A stretch of DNA of 42,642 nt, from assembly GCA_041743655.1 (NCBI GenBank), contig JBGTMJ010000042.1:1-42642 (forward strand). Reading direction: 5' to 3'. The notes beneath the pieces were generated by a model. The model saw only the letters and a list, made by a program, of their open reading frames with translations, searched no databases and was not told the DNA's origin. The stretch's first letter is position 1. Every line of letters begins with the position of its first letter. Positions 17,852 to 26,511 of this stretch are shown here, piece after piece. The position numbers and the translations under genes were made by a program. This DNA is from JARIHD01 sp041743655 (GTDB taxonomy: Bacteria > Patescibacteriota > Saccharimonadia > Saccharimonadales > UBA4665).

Positions 17852-18637
17852 TTAGAATGTGAGTCTTCTAACCTTAGGAGGCATTATGCTTTTCCTTGAG
17901 TTAATCTGTTTAGCTAGCTTAACCAACATTTTGGGCTGTTTGTTATATAGTTTATCCACTGCATGCTGCAACAGTTCCAGGCTATCAACCACATCATTGA
18001 TAGTAAGGCCTCCGGTATGGCTACCATCATTGCCAATCCATTTGACTGCCTCCAACATGTCAGAAACTTCAGGCTCTCTACTTCTTAACTTTTGGATTCG
18101 TGCGTGCATACTGATTGGAACCCTTTTACCTTTATTATTTGTCCTATATCTAGGCACCTTGTGGATGGTCAACAGCTTCTCTACTGCAGTTCTTATACTA
18201 TTTGCTGCCGCGTCCGGGTTGGCCAACAATATATTTGAAGCATAATGAATCTGTTCTTCAAAAGACCATGGACAACCTTCGGGAAAATCAATCGTTTTTA
18301 AAACTGGTATCGTATATCTGATTCCTAACAGTTCTGTATATTGAGAATCATCATCTTCGCCGACTGCTTGCATACTGCCGACGGACATCTTTCCGACTAC
18401 TATAACCTCGCTACTACAGTATGGACATCTCAGACTCGCATTGAAGTAACCTGATATCCAATCGGGTTCCCACTCACTAGCTTTACGCAGCCTTTTGGAT
18501 AACGACTCTTCGAAAGTCTTAAGATAATCTAACGCTAAGTAGCCTAGCTTGCAGTCTGGGCAAAGCAGTAATGGCCAATTGTCCTTGGGGAAAAAGCGCC
18601 CCAATTGTCTCAACAGTCGGAAATTCTCTTTATTCAT
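17852..18637 (-). CDS. DUF4145-like protein with zinc-ribbon N-terminus
   Basis: A 261-aa protein. Two CxxC pairs (CPDC near residue 26 and CPYC near residue 71) suggest a zinc ribbon. The C-terminal half resembles DUF4145, a helical domain related to HEPN: ANSIRTAVEKLLTIHKVPR, then RIQKLRSREPEVSDMLEAVK and WIGNDGSHTGG. DUF4145 proteins often accompany restriction or defence genes, yet none is adjacent. A TATAAT box ends seven bases before the ATG, so the message is probably leaderless. The HEPN Rx4-6H nuclease motif is not clear, so enzymatic activity should not be assumed. Confidence 0.7.
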   Translation of the reverse strand: MNKENFRLLRQLGRFFPKDNWPLLLCPDCKLGYLALDYLKTFEESLSKRLRKASEWEPDWISGYFNASLRCPYCSSEVIVVGKMSVGSMQAVGEDDDSQYTELLGIRYTIPVLKTIDFPEGCPWSFEEQIHYASNILLANPDAAANSIRTAVEKLLTIHKVPRYRTNNKGKRVPISMHARIQKLRSREPEVSDMLEAVKWIGNDGSHTGGLTINDVVDSLELLQHAVDKLYNKQPKMLVKLAKQINSRKSIMPPKVRRLTF

Positions 18638-18791
18638 GCATACAATTATAAATAAGTTTACCTAGAAGAACAGTTAAGGAGTCTCGTGCCATCAAACCCT
18701 TGACGGACGGTATGCCATTTGGGCATTCTTCTCAAGCACTAAAACACACCATTTACAGAGGTGATTTTGGTTTACTGTGCTATGAATTCCG

Positions 18792-18823
18792 TTCTGGTGG
18801 GCTTGAACGACATTTGTTCGAAC
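18792..18823 (+). repeat. Diverged 32-base repeat, copy 1
   Basis: Matches 31004-31035 at 26 of 32 bases without gaps. Both copies read in one frame as a short LNDxxxN peptide followed by a stop, as if they were remnants of the same old coding end. The 243 bases between the neighbouring genes hold nothing else I can identify. Confidence 0.4.
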
Positions 18824-18880
18824 GCCTGATGAGATGGCTAGTTAGTATATCCGATTCAAAAAGAGGTATATGATCACCAA

Positions 18881-19291
18881 TTAGGCTGCAATAGCTCGTG
18901 GTTCAGGCAAATCATCGAGTAGCCTTACGAAGTCCTTTAAATCAAACTCGTGTTTGGGTATGTCCGCTACAAGATCTTTCCCAACTTCTAGTCCCTGCCC
19001 ACCCAACCCTTTGGCACTACCCGACAGCCCAATAATTAATACAAATATACCAAGTTTCTTGACACGCTGTACAACGTCCCGTGCAGAACCGTCTGTGAGC
19101 TCCCCGTCAAGCAAGAGCACGTTTACATCTGATTCGTGGCGTTGTACTGACGCTAGTTCGTCAAATGTGGTCTTTAAATCGCCGGCTCCACTAACTATCC
19201 TGTGGCGAGTCGTATACATAGGAAGGAAGTCAGCAATAGTTTGCCGGTATATGGCAACATCTTCGCAATGTAAAATTCGTGCTTCTTGCAT
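18881..19291 (-). CDS. Stand-alone response regulator receiver domain
   Basis: A 136-aa protein consisting of one receiver domain with no output domain. The acidic pair E10/D11, phospho-acceptor D62 in VLLLDGELTDG, the Ser near 90 and the Lys near 113 in DIPKHEF are all in place, so it can probably be phosphorylated. No histidine kinase lies nearby. An inverted repeat at 19334-19363 lies between it and the divergent PLD gene. Confidence 0.75.
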   Translation of the reverse strand: MQEARILHCEDVAIYRQTIADFLPMYTTRHRIVSGAGDLKTTFDELASVQRHESDVNVLLLDGELTDGSARDVVQRVKKLGIFVLIIGLSGSAKGLGGQGLEVGKDLVADIPKHEFDLKDFVRLLDDLPEPRAIAA

Positions 19292-19333
19292 ACGGTATAA
19301 AATTCCGCTTCTGATTAGAAGCTCTTATACTAA

Positions 19334-19363
19334 AAATTTCATGCTTATTATAACATGAAATTT
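19334..19363. promoter_or_regulatory. Dyad in the divergent intergenic region
   Basis: AAATTTCATG (19334-19343) and CATGAAATTT (19354-19363) form a perfect ten-base inverted repeat around a ten-base loop. A second small palindrome, GCTTCT/AGAAGC, lies at 19307-19322. It separates the receiver gene from the plus-strand PLD gene and is a candidate operator. Confidence 0.45.
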
Positions 19364-19494
19364 ATGGTATACACTGTGGTGGGGAAAGAAGTACGGGAAT
19401 ATAACCTTTACAGAAGATATTGAGTGTGATGTCAAGGAGATTCGCGAGTTGCTTGATGATGCTGCGGATGATCATCAGGAAGAAACAGCATGTT
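19355..19494 (+). pseudogene. Possible frameshifted small gene ahead of the PLD gene
   Basis: An ATG at 19355 opens 22 codons ending at 19423. In the next frame an acidic coding-like stretch (FTEDIECDVKEIRELLDDAA) runs to a stop at 19494 that overlaps the ATG of the PLD gene, but it has no usual start codon. Joining the two needs one shift near 19381-19390. It could be a decayed partner of the PLD gene. Confidence 0.3.
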
Positions 19495-19975
19495 AGGCAG
19501 GCTTCTCAAACAGCAGAAACATCAAGCTTCGGAGATGTTTACCTCAAAGCTGTTTGATGAGAATACGTTCTACCCTGCCCTTTTAAAGGATTTGAGGAGA
19601 TGCAAGGACGAGCTTATTATTGAAAGTCCGTTCATTACCAAAAGGCGTCTAGCATTTTTGCTCCCTGACCTACAACGACTAATAAAACATGGTGTAACAG
19701 TTACGGTGAACACTAAGCCTCCACAAGAGAATGATGATTATCTGAGAGTGGAGGCAGAGCTAGGCATTGCGCTCCTACAAGAAATTAACGTTCAAGTGCT
19801 CATTACTGGCGGTCATCACCGAAAGCTAGCGATATTGGACAGAAAGATACTGTACGAAGGCTCTCTAAATATCTTGTCTCAAAATAATAGCTCCGAAGTT
19901 ATGCGACGGATCGAATCAGTCGAGTTAGCGTGGGAAATGACCAGGTTTGTAGAGATCGACAAGTTTTTGAACTAG
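19490..19975 (+). CDS. Phospholipase D-like protein with one HKD motif
   Basis: A 161-aa protein with a single PLD active-site motif, H110-x-K112-x4-D117, followed by YEGSLNIL. One-motif PLD proteins act as dimers and include bacterial endonucleases such as Nuc and BfiI as well as lipases, so a nuclease is possible but not shown. The segment CKDELIIESPFITKRRLAFL matches the strand and helix before the active site in the family. The ATG overlaps the preceding short frame's stop, hinting at coupled translation. No signal peptide was seen. Confidence 0.8.
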   Translation: MLGRLLKQQKHQASEMFTSKLFDENTFYPALLKDLRRCKDELIIESPFITKRRLAFLLPDLQRLIKHGVTVTVNTKPPQENDDYLRVEAELGIALLQEINVQVLITGGHHRKLAILDRKILYEGSLNILSQNNSSEVMRRIESVELAWEMTRFVEIDKFLN

Positions 19976-20033
19976 CCCTCAAGAACTGTACACAAATGAC
20001 CGTTTTGCGCACACTGCCTATTTTAGTAAAATC

Positions 20034-20321
20034 TTATGTATTTCTAGGAGTAGGATGAAATGGGGGTAGATTGAGCGGCTTCACTTCTCGGACGCTTCCA
20101 TTAGCCAATACTTCGCTAACTACGCCCGTATCAATATCCATTTGACTCATTACTACTTCTTCAGGGTCATCAATGGGTTTTATTGGCTCATGATCCATTA
20201 GTAATGGAAGGAACGCTCTTATAAGTTTTATGTGTTGAGACAGAGAAAGCTTAGGCCGTTCGGTACTAAGTTTATCGTAATTCATAGACAATATTCTATC
20301 ATTGTTAAGATATTTTGTCAA
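20034..20321 (-). CDS. Hypothetical protein, 95 aa
   Basis: Not recognised. A soluble protein with a proline-rich C-terminus (PLNLPPFHPTPRNT). The TTG start at 20321 is chosen because AAGGAG lies ten bases upstream; an internal ATG at 20285 has no such site and would give 83 aa. Confidence 0.5.
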   Translation of the reverse strand: MTKYLNNDRILSMNYDKLSTERPKLSLSQHIKLIRAFLPLLMDHEPIKPIDDPEEVVMSQMDIDTGVVSEVLANGSVREVKPLNLPPFHPTPRNT

Positions 20322-20354
20322 TGATCTTTGGCTCCTTTTTAATTATCATAGTAG

Positions 20355-20942
20355 CTACGAAGTAGCTACTTTTAGCCTAAGTGTTTCAACTTCTTTAGCC
20401 AGTCCTTCTATCAATGAAGTTGGTGCTTTGCGCTTGATTATCACGCTTAGAATCGATTCATACCACCATAGCTGGTCAGAACTGTTCTTTGTAGTGAACC
20501 TTTGCCATAAATCGTCACCCTGTATGGCATGATCAGTTAGGATTGATTTCAGGTTATGAATCTTGTCAGAAGAACTGACTATTACCGCTTCGTTACAAGC
20601 TTCAGGTTCGAGATGATGCAGATAAGCCTTTGACCGAGCATGCCAATCTTTTTCTTCACTATCTTTTGTTACGTCTAAAACAATTGAGACTACTCTATTA
20701 CCCAACTCTTTGCGCATATCGGTCTCGCTGTAGATACTGCTATCAACATCTTCTAGGACATCGTGCATCAAACAGGCTATTAAGATATCTTCATCGTCAG
20801 TAACATTACTAGCAATTATCATTACGCCTACGGGATGAATTATGTAGGGTATATCGCTGCCTTTTCTGTGTTGTTCTGCTTTTTCATGTGCCCAAGCTGC
20901 TTTTCTTAGGGCACCGTCTAGTCTTTCCGTGTAATTAATCAT
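20355..20942 (-). CDS. Stand-alone HD hydrolase of the SpoT/MESH1 type (small alarmone hydrolase)
   Basis: A 195-aa protein made only of the HD domain that in SpoT hydrolyses (p)ppGpp. The metal ligands are visible: H19 in AWAHEKA, H36 in IPYIIHPVGV, H60-D61 in CLMHDVLEDVD, and an SDKIHN motif near residue 133. The synthetase and TGS/ACT domains are absent, as in small alarmone hydrolases, so an alarmone-degrading or nucleotide-hydrolysing role is likely. ATG at 20942 is preferred since AAAAGGAG lies at the right distance; a longer frame upstream only overlaps the preceding gene. It overlaps that gene by eight bases, implying coupled expression. Confidence 0.85.
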   Translation of the reverse strand: MINYTERLDGALRKAAWAHEKAEQHRKGSDIPYIIHPVGVMIIASNVTDDEDILIACLMHDVLEDVDSSIYSETDMRKELGNRVVSIVLDVTKDSEEKDWHARSKAYLHHLEPEACNEAVIVSSSDKIHNLKSILTDHAIQGDDLWQRFTTKNSSDQLWWYESILSVIIKRKAPTSLIEGLAKEVETLRLKVATS

Positions 20943-21183
20943 TTTGTAATCTCCTTTTAGTTTGTTCTTCTGCTTCTTGGTATACCACTTGTTGGTAAGC
21001 CCATAGACTTCGACTATATTGATAACCATAAAACATATGAAGCTCTACCATTTCCTTATAATCATTCGGGTTAGAATACATGTACTCTTCGGCAAACTCC
21101 TTTTGTTTATCTGGGTATTCTTGTGTAAGCGTATAGTTATATTCCATATTTCTCATTGCTTCATCTATTGATAGCTTGTCCAT
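20935..21183 (-). CDS. Small acidic/aromatic protein, 82 aa
   Basis: Not recognised. Rich in Tyr, Glu and Gln (DYKEMVELHMFYGYQYSRSL), with no membrane segment. The ATG at 21183 is preceded by GGAAG at eight bases. It overlaps the start of the HD hydrolase by eight bases and probably shares its message, so it may be a partner or regulator of that enzyme. Confidence 0.6.
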   Translation of the reverse strand: MDKLSIDEAMRNMEYNYTLTQEYPDKQKEFAEEYMYSNPNDYKEMVELHMFYGYQYSRSLWAYQQVVYQEAEEQTKRRLQND

Positions 21184-21344
21184 AGCTCCTCTTCCGGCCA
21201 AATAAAAACGGCCTCGAATTAGTTATTAATTCGTAGCCGCAATGGACGCCTATTGGCCGCTGTCCTACATGTACTATTTATAGCAAAATTGGACACTCTT
21301 ATAAACTGTATTTTCTTTATAAACAGATGCTATTAAGTTACCGT

Positions 21345-21740
21345 TTACTGACAGTGCAACGCCGTCCAATCCTTCATGCTTTTCTCGGCAGATACTCCGT
21401 TGAGAATGGTAGCTGAAGTTGCTTGAGAAGAACCACTTTCCATGCTCTTGTAGACCTTAGCCATAGTCTTAGCATCTGGGCGAATGTCATCTGGTGAGAC
21501 CTCTACTAATCTATCAAATGACTCTGAATACTGATTAATTTCGTTTACTCTATTGTCAAATACTATCGAAGAGTACGTGTGACCAGAATACATCCTGAGT
21601 CGTGCCTTTTCTGACTTGTATACCTTGCAGTAATTCACTACCGACCGCTTAGGAGCCGTTACTTGATTAACTCCAACTAAGAATAGAGCAATAACAATAA
21701 AAACTAACGTACCAGCAATTAGCCGTTTCCTTGTTTCCAT
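21345..21740 (-). CDS. Single-pass membrane protein, about 131 aa
   Basis: Not recognised. One membrane segment near the N-terminus (LIAGTLVFIVIALFLVGVNQ) after a basic METRKR start places the rest outside, or it is an uncleaved signal. The soluble part is helical and polar with two cysteines (NYCKVYKSEKARL and the final HCQ), which could pair. Start at 21740 is preferred because GAGGAG lies ten bases upstream; an ATG eleven codons earlier also exists. It is divergent from the type IV secretion operon. Confidence 0.6.
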   Translation of the reverse strand: METRKRLIAGTLVFIVIALFLVGVNQVTAPKRSVVNYCKVYKSEKARLRMYSGHTYSSIVFDNRVNEINQYSESFDRLVEVSPDDIRPDAKTMAKVYKSMESGSSQATSATILNGVSAEKSMKDWTALHCQ

Positions 21741-21817
21741 TCTAAAGAAACTCCTCGGAAACTTATTTCCCATACCCAGAGTATATCACCCTATAATGCT
21801 AACGCTTCACAATATAA

Positions 21818-21846
21818 TTGACGCAGAGTAAACGCTGTGTTACATA
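21818..21846 (+). promoter_or_regulatory. Putative promoter of the type IV secretion operon
   Basis: TTGACG (21818-21823) and TACATA (21841-21846) are 17 bases apart. They lie about 43 bases before the first GTG start of the operon. Confidence 0.5.
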
Positions 21847-21888
21847 TTAAAGTGATATGGGTTGCGGTGGTCTAAGGAGGGTTTGTTA

Positions 21889-22230
21889 GTGCAAAAACAT
21901 AAAACAATACAATTGGTTGCACTGTTTGTCGCAGTTGATGTACCACTTGTTCTTGCACACCCTGTCTTTGCAGCGGATGGCAGTGTCACACAAGTTGAGA
22001 ATTTTATCCGCAGCATCATCAAAGTTGTTGCTGGCCTAGCTGGTCTGGTTGCTACAGGCTTTTTTGTGGTAGGTGGCTTTACCTACATTACCAGCTCTGG
22101 TAACCCAGAACATCTTGATCGTGCCAAGCATACACTCCAGTATTCCGCCATTGGCCTTGCTATTGTTATCGCTGCCTTCGTACTGAGTAATATTGTCACT
22201 GATCTCGCAACGGGCGCTTTCGGGAACTAA
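21889..22230 (+). CDS. VirB2/TrbC-like pilin-type membrane protein
   Basis: A 113-aa protein with a signal peptide ending in AHPVFA and two membrane segments, the layout of VirB2/TrbC pilins. The conserved stretch is VVGGFTYITSSGNPEHLDRA. The GTG start at 21889 has an excellent AAGGAGG site eight bases upstream. It is the first gene of the secretion operon and a close paralogue of the N-terminal module of the next protein, which repeats the GGxxYxTSSxNPExLxxAK pattern. Role inferred: subunit of a pilus-like or channel structure. Confidence 0.75.
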   Translation: MQKHKTIQLVALFVAVDVPLVLAHPVFAADGSVTQVENFIRSIIKVVAGLAGLVATGFFVVGGFTYITSSGNPEHLDRAKHTLQYSAIGLAIVIAAFVLSNIVTDLATGAFGN

Positions 22231-22234
22231 CGTC

Positions 22235-23671
22235 ATGAGCTTTATGCCCCTGACGCTGCTGGCAGACGCCTCGGCTGCGTCTCGGGCGATGCAGTCGTAT
22301 GTCACGCCAGTCGTCGTGACCCTCTGTGCTATCGCTTCATTGGCCTGCGTATTCTTCTTGGTCAACGGTGGTATCCAGTACATGACAAGCTCCGCTAACC
22401 CGGAACGGCTGGAGCATGCCAAGAAAGTCATTAAGAACGCTCTCATCGGTCTCGTCCTGGTGCTTGCAGCTGCTACGCTGACCACCATTCTGAGCCATGC
22501 CTACACGGCATCAGGAGGTACGCCAACAGATCAACTACCATCATTAGTGCAGGTACAACCGGCTGAAACTTCGCCAGGTCTCGTGAGCGTCATCATAGAT
22601 GCGATTGTTGGTGTTCTACGTAATGTTATTGAATCAATCGGTGAGCCATTTGTTCGTGCGTTGCCGTACTTTACGACGAGTACGCCACTTATGGGCGATA
22701 ACACCAGTGTCTTTAATCTCTGGTTGGCTATCGCAGGAATCACTGATGTCATATTTGTGCTCGTAGTTATTCTGGTTGGTTTCCATGTCATGAGTTTCGC
22801 TAGCTTCGGCTTTGAGGAGCTGGAACTTAGGCACCTCTTGCCGCAGATGGTACTGATCTTTTTACTAGTGAATACCTCAATCTTCATGATTGATGGCGTT
22901 ATTGGCTTATCTAATGGCATGATCCATGCCTTGCGGAGCGGTTTCCCGAGTATCTCAATATTTGAAACGCTCGCGGTCATTACCCATCAGTCATCTAATC
23001 TCGGCCTAGCTGGGCTGCTTATTATGATCGCCTTTCTGGTGCTGACAATTATGCTGCTGGTTTACTATGTCGGCCGTCTTATTACGCTCTATATTGGTGC
23101 GATCCTGTCACCGCTCGTGCTGCTACTTTGGTTAATACCGGCTTTCAAGGACTTTGCGGTCGCAGCGCTCAAGACCTACTTGGTTACTATTTTTGTACTC
23201 TTTGTCCATGTCGTGATCCTGCAACTGGCCGGATCACTTATCGGCGGCACGTTGGAAGGTAACCTCAATGGTCAGGTCAATAGTCTCATGGCACTCATTG
23301 TCGGCTTGGCCACCCTGGTCTCGTTACTCAAAACCCAGGGATTCATGGCTGAGCTATCCTATGCTGCCAGTGCGCCAAAAGCTGCCCGCGTCCTCAGTAA
23401 CCAGTTTATACGTGGTGTTAGCTCTATGTACAAGACACCGCGCAGCGCAATTAAGGGCACACATAAGGGTTACCAACGAGCGGTCAAGATGAATGGTTAC
23501 ATCAAGAAAAAGCGTGGCATTGAGCTGGGCAAATCAGATACAAAACGGCCTGCTACCCGTATTGATATGGCTACGGTCAGCCCTCCGCCTAAATCGAGCC
23601 AGAACGTGGTACCCAGCGTACCGTTAAATACTGGCGAAACCCGCCGCGCACCAAAGGAAGAAAAACAATGA
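22235..23671 (+). CDS. Pilin-like module fused to a TrbL/VirB6-like polytopic membrane protein
   Basis: A 478-aa membrane protein. Residues 1-95 repeat the pilin-like layout of the previous gene (VNGGIQYMTSSANPERLEHA). Then a linker and about six further membrane segments resemble the TrbL/VirB6 inner-membrane channel (for example FLVLTIMLLVYYVGRLITLY followed by IGAILSPLVLLLWLIPAF). The C-terminus is basic and cytoplasmic (TPRSAIKGTHKGYQRAVKMN). Start at 22235 avoids overlap with the upstream gene. The fusion puts pilin and channel modules on one chain, which is unusual compared with classic Agrobacterium-type systems. Confidence 0.75.
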   Translation: MSFMPLTLLADASAASRAMQSYVTPVVVTLCAIASLACVFFLVNGGIQYMTSSANPERLEHAKKVIKNALIGLVLVLAAATLTTILSHAYTASGGTPTDQLPSLVQVQPAETSPGLVSVIIDAIVGVLRNVIESIGEPFVRALPYFTTSTPLMGDNTSVFNLWLAIAGITDVIFVLVVILVGFHVMSFASFGFEELELRHLLPQMVLIFLLVNTSIFMIDGVIGLSNGMIHALRSGFPSISIFETLAVITHQSSNLGLAGLLIMIAFLVLTIMLLVYYVGRLITLYIGAILSPLVLLLWLIPAFKDFAVAALKTYLVTIFVLFVHVVILQLAGSLIGGTLEGNLNGQVNSLMALIVGLATLVSLLKTQGFMAELSYAASAPKAARVLSNQFIRGVSSMYKTPRSAIKGTHKGYQRAVKMNGYIKKKRGIELGKSDTKRPATRIDMATVSPPPKSSQNVVPSVPLNTGETRRAPKEEKQ

Positions 23672-24177
23672 GAACTACTATCGTCCCTGCTCAAATAACC
23701 ACTGTCGAGGACCGAATTGCCGGCAGCCTTGGCTTGTCACAGCTATTGTTACTCGTAACCCCGGTATTTACAGGTAGTGCATTGTTTGTAGCGCTGCCTC
23801 CCTTCTTCGGCTATGCAGCCTACAAGGTTGTATTCATTGTCTGCATGGTCGTCTTTTGCAGCACACTAGCCATACGCATTAAGGGCAAGATACTGCTCTT
23901 CTGGGCGATTACTCTCATGCATTACAATGCTCGACCGCGTTACTACGTGCTCAACAAGAACGACATGCACTTGCGCGAAGACATGCGGGCACCACAGTTT
24001 AAGGAATTACCTGAAGAGACCGCAGTTCAGCAAATTATACCCGTTCGGCTACCGCAGCTCAGTACTGCCGACTTGGTCCGCGTCCAGAATCTCATCGGCA
24101 GCCCTGAAGCCAACGTGTATTTCAAAACAGATAAGAAAGGGGTTCTCCGTGTCCATCTTACAGAAAACCAATCGTAA
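23668..24177 (+). CDS. PrgI family membrane protein
   Basis: A 169-aa protein with two membrane segments near residues 25-70 and a soluble C-terminal part. Gene order and the segment MHYNARPRYYVLNK fit the PrgI family of Gram-positive and CPR conjugation-like systems, a VirB3 counterpart that docks VirB4. It overlaps the previous stop by four bases (ATGA), which supports a single operon. Confidence 0.75.
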   Translation: MRTTIVPAQITTVEDRIAGSLGLSQLLLLVTPVFTGSALFVALPPFFGYAAYKVVFIVCMVVFCSTLAIRIKGKILLFWAITLMHYNARPRYYVLNKNDMHLREDMRAPQFKELPEETAVQQIIPVRLPQLSTADLVRVQNLIGSPEANVYFKTDKKGVLRVHLTENQS

Positions 24178-24778
24178 AGCATCATCACGACAGCAGATAG
24201 ATATCAAAGGTGTTCGGGACGGCATACTCTTGCTGCCGCATAGCCAGTACCGCGCAGTGCTAGAAGTGTCATCGGTCAACTTCGAGCTGAAGAGCGAAGA
24301 AGAACAAGATGCCCTCATTGATACCTACGAGAGCTTCTTAAACTCCTTGCCATGTCCACTACAGATCGTAGTGCGTATACGTGAACTGGATATGACTCAG
24401 TACCTGAGTGATCTGCAAACTCGATTGACTGACGAAAAGGAAGAGGTCTATAAAGCCCAGGTACAAAACTATAGCGAGTTCGTCCAAGATCTAGTGGCCA
24501 ACAACAAGATTCTGTCACGGCACTTTTATGTTGTTTTGCCTTATGCCACGACCGGCAACGGTGCTTTCGAGTCCGCTAAGGAGCAGCTCAGTATCAACGG
24601 CGACATTGTCGGTAAGGGCCTGATGCGGCTTGGTGTACAAACTCGTGAACTCGGCAGCCTAGAGGTACTTGATCTGTTCCATAGCTTCTATAATCCGGAG
24701 CAAGCCAAGCGTCAACCGATGAGTGACAAGGTGGCCCGATTACTTACCAGTTCATACACCAAAGGAGATCGGTCATGA
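24149..24778 (+). CDS. TraC-like protein, separate N-terminal VirB4 module
   Basis: A 209-aa soluble protein. Similar genes upstream of virB4 in CPR genomes are annotated as TraC-domain proteins and correspond to the N-terminal part of VirB4-type ATPases. Visible segments are QIDIKGVRDGILLLPHSQYR, SVNFELKSEEEQDALIDTYE and LPCPLQIVVRIRELDMTQYL. The GTG at 24149 is used because the frame upstream of it overlaps the PrgI gene and does not look coding, and AAAGG precedes it. It overlaps PrgI by 29 bases and virB4 by four. Confidence 0.75.
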   Translation: MSILQKTNRKASSRQQIDIKGVRDGILLLPHSQYRAVLEVSSVNFELKSEEEQDALIDTYESFLNSLPCPLQIVVRIRELDMTQYLSDLQTRLTDEKEEVYKAQVQNYSEFVQDLVANNKILSRHFYVVLPYATTGNGAFESAKEQLSINGDIVGKGLMRLGVQTRELGSLEVLDLFHSFYNPEQAKRQPMSDKVARLLTSSYTKGDRS

Positions 24779-26511
24779 TTCAACCCTTAGAGCAACTCAT
24801 TGGGTGGAAGAAACAGCGTGACGAACGCCCCAAAGAGTTAGAGCTAACCTTTGGCGAACAAGATCAACTTGATGTCCTTTCTTATGAGGGTTTAGAAGAA
24901 CAAGCCGATTACCTGAAAATTGACGGCCAGTTTGTCCGTACCCTATTTATCTCTGGCTATCCGTTCGTGGCTTCTTCTGGCTGGCTCGATAGCTTGATCC
25001 ACTTTAACCACAACGCGGATGTGTCGTATCACGTCCATGAGGTAGATGCTCTGAAGGCGCTACCGAAGCTGCATCGTAAGATTACTGAGCTAGAGTCTAC
25101 CCGTCGGGCAATGATCAAGAAAGGTGCTGTGGTTGGCTCAGAAATTACCGATCCTCTTGATTCAGCTATGGAACTACGCAACAAGATTCAACGTGGCCAA
25201 GAAAAGCTCTTCCAGATGTCAGTGTATGTCAGCTTGCAGGCTAGTACGTTAGATGAACTCAATAAGATTACTAAGATGTTAGAGAACGCCCTGGCGGCTC
25301 GTCTCTTTAGTCTCAAGACTGCTCGTTACCAACAAATCGAAGCGTTGCAATCCATCCTGCCCCGTGGCGAAGACCAGCTTAACCAAAAGCGTAACTTGGA
25401 TAGTTCGTCAGCAGCACTGGCATTTCCGTTCATGTCGTCTGAGTTGGTTCAAGAGTCTGGCATTTTGTATGGCGTCAACAAATCCAACAATTCATTGGTA
25501 ATCTTGGATCGTTTTAGCCTGCATAATGCCAATAGTATTGTCTTTGCTCAGTCTGGCAGCGGCAAAAGCTATGCTACTAAGGTTGAAATCCTACGTCAGC
25601 TCATGCAAGGCACGAAAGTCATTGTCATTGACCCTGAGCGAGAGTATAAGCGTCTGGCTGATTCTGTTAACGGTACTTACATAAAGCTTTCTGCTAAATC
25701 CCAGGAAAAGATCAACCCGTTCGATCTGGCGACTACTAATCACTCACGTAACGACCTATCTGAACATACTCAGGATCTTACCGAAGTCGTATCGTTAATG
25801 GCAGAGGGTTTGAACTCTACTGAAAAGGCAGCAGTAGATAAAGCCATACTCAAGGTTTATGAGCGGTACAAGAATAGAACTCCATTACTAGAAGACCTAT
25901 ATGCTGAGTTGCACGATCTTGGACAGTTAAAACTGTGTGAACGTCTGGAGAAATATATCAGCGGCTCACTGGCAGAAGTGTTCAATGCCCAGACAAACAT
26001 TGAGTTGGATAACCGGCTCGTGATCTTTGACATTAAGGATCTACCTGAATCATTGCGACAGATTATGATGATGATTATTGCTAACTTTGTTCAGAATCAA
26101 GTTAAGGCAAAACCTGAAAAACGCTTGTTGGTTATTGACGAAGGTTGGCTGCTCCTTGAGCACGAAGAAAGTGCCCGCTTTGTGGCTGGCCTGGTGCGCC
26201 GTGCCCGTAAGTATTACCTTGGTGTCTCGATTATTTCCCAGCAAGCTAGTGACTTCCTAAAGAATGACTACGGCCGAGCGATTGCCTCGCAAAGTAGCTT
26301 GCGTATTCTGATGCGCCAGGACACAACCACGATTAAGAACGTTGTCTCAGAGTTCAACTTGAGCGAATACGAAGAAAGCTTCTTGCTGACGTGTGGTCGT
26401 GGTGACGCACTAGTTATTGCTGATCAGAACCACGTTGCCGTGAAAGTTGTTGCCTCTGAAAAAGAGCACCCGCTGATCACTACTAACCCAGCTGAACTGT
26501 ATCGCCCATGA
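24775..26511 (+). CDS. virB4: VirB4 family type IV secretion ATPase
   Basis: A 578-aa ATPase that powers assembly of, or transport by, type IV systems. Walker A is AQSGSGKSYATK at about residues 258-270 and Walker B is RLLVIDEGWLLLE near residue 450, followed by a motif with ISQQASDFLKN. The preceding segment LILDRFSLHNANSIVFAQ-like (VILDRFSLHNANS) fits the VirB4 core. It is shorter than Agrobacterium VirB4 because the N-terminal module is encoded separately upstream. The start overlaps the previous stop by four bases. Confidence 0.92.
   Translation: MIQPLEQLIGWKKQRDERPKELELTFGEQDQLDVLSYEGLEEQADYLKIDGQFVRTLFISGYPFVASSGWLDSLIHFNHNADVSYHVHEVDALKALPKLHRKITELESTRRAMIKKGAVVGSEITDPLDSAMELRNKIQRGQEKLFQMSVYVSLQASTLDELNKITKMLENALAARLFSLKTARYQQIEALQSILPRGEDQLNQKRNLDSSSAALAFPFMSSELVQESGILYGVNKSNNSLVILDRFSLHNANSIVFAQSGSGKSYATKVEILRQLMQGTKVIVIDPEREYKRLADSVNGTYIKLSAKSQEKINPFDLATTNHSRNDLSEHTQDLTEVVSLMAEGLNSTEKAAVDKAILKVYERYKNRTPLLEDLYAELHDLGQLKLCERLEKYISGSLAEVFNAQTNIELDNRLVIFDIKDLPESLRQIMMMIIANFVQNQVKAKPEKRLLVIDEGWLLLEHEESARFVAGLVRRARKYYLGVSIISQQASDFLKNDYGRAIASQSSLRILMRQDTTTIKNVVSEFNLSEYEESFLLTCGRGDALVIADQNHVAVKVVASEKEHPLITTNPAELYRP

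Noticed and set aside
18792..18823. Possible degenerate tRNA 3' end, since the reverse complement ends in CCCACCA
   Set aside because: Acceptor, T-stem and loop cannot be placed at proper distances.
24149..24778. A longer upstream start for the TraC-like gene at 23927
   Set aside because: The extra residues overlap the PrgI gene in another frame and have a Cys/Thr-rich shadow composition.
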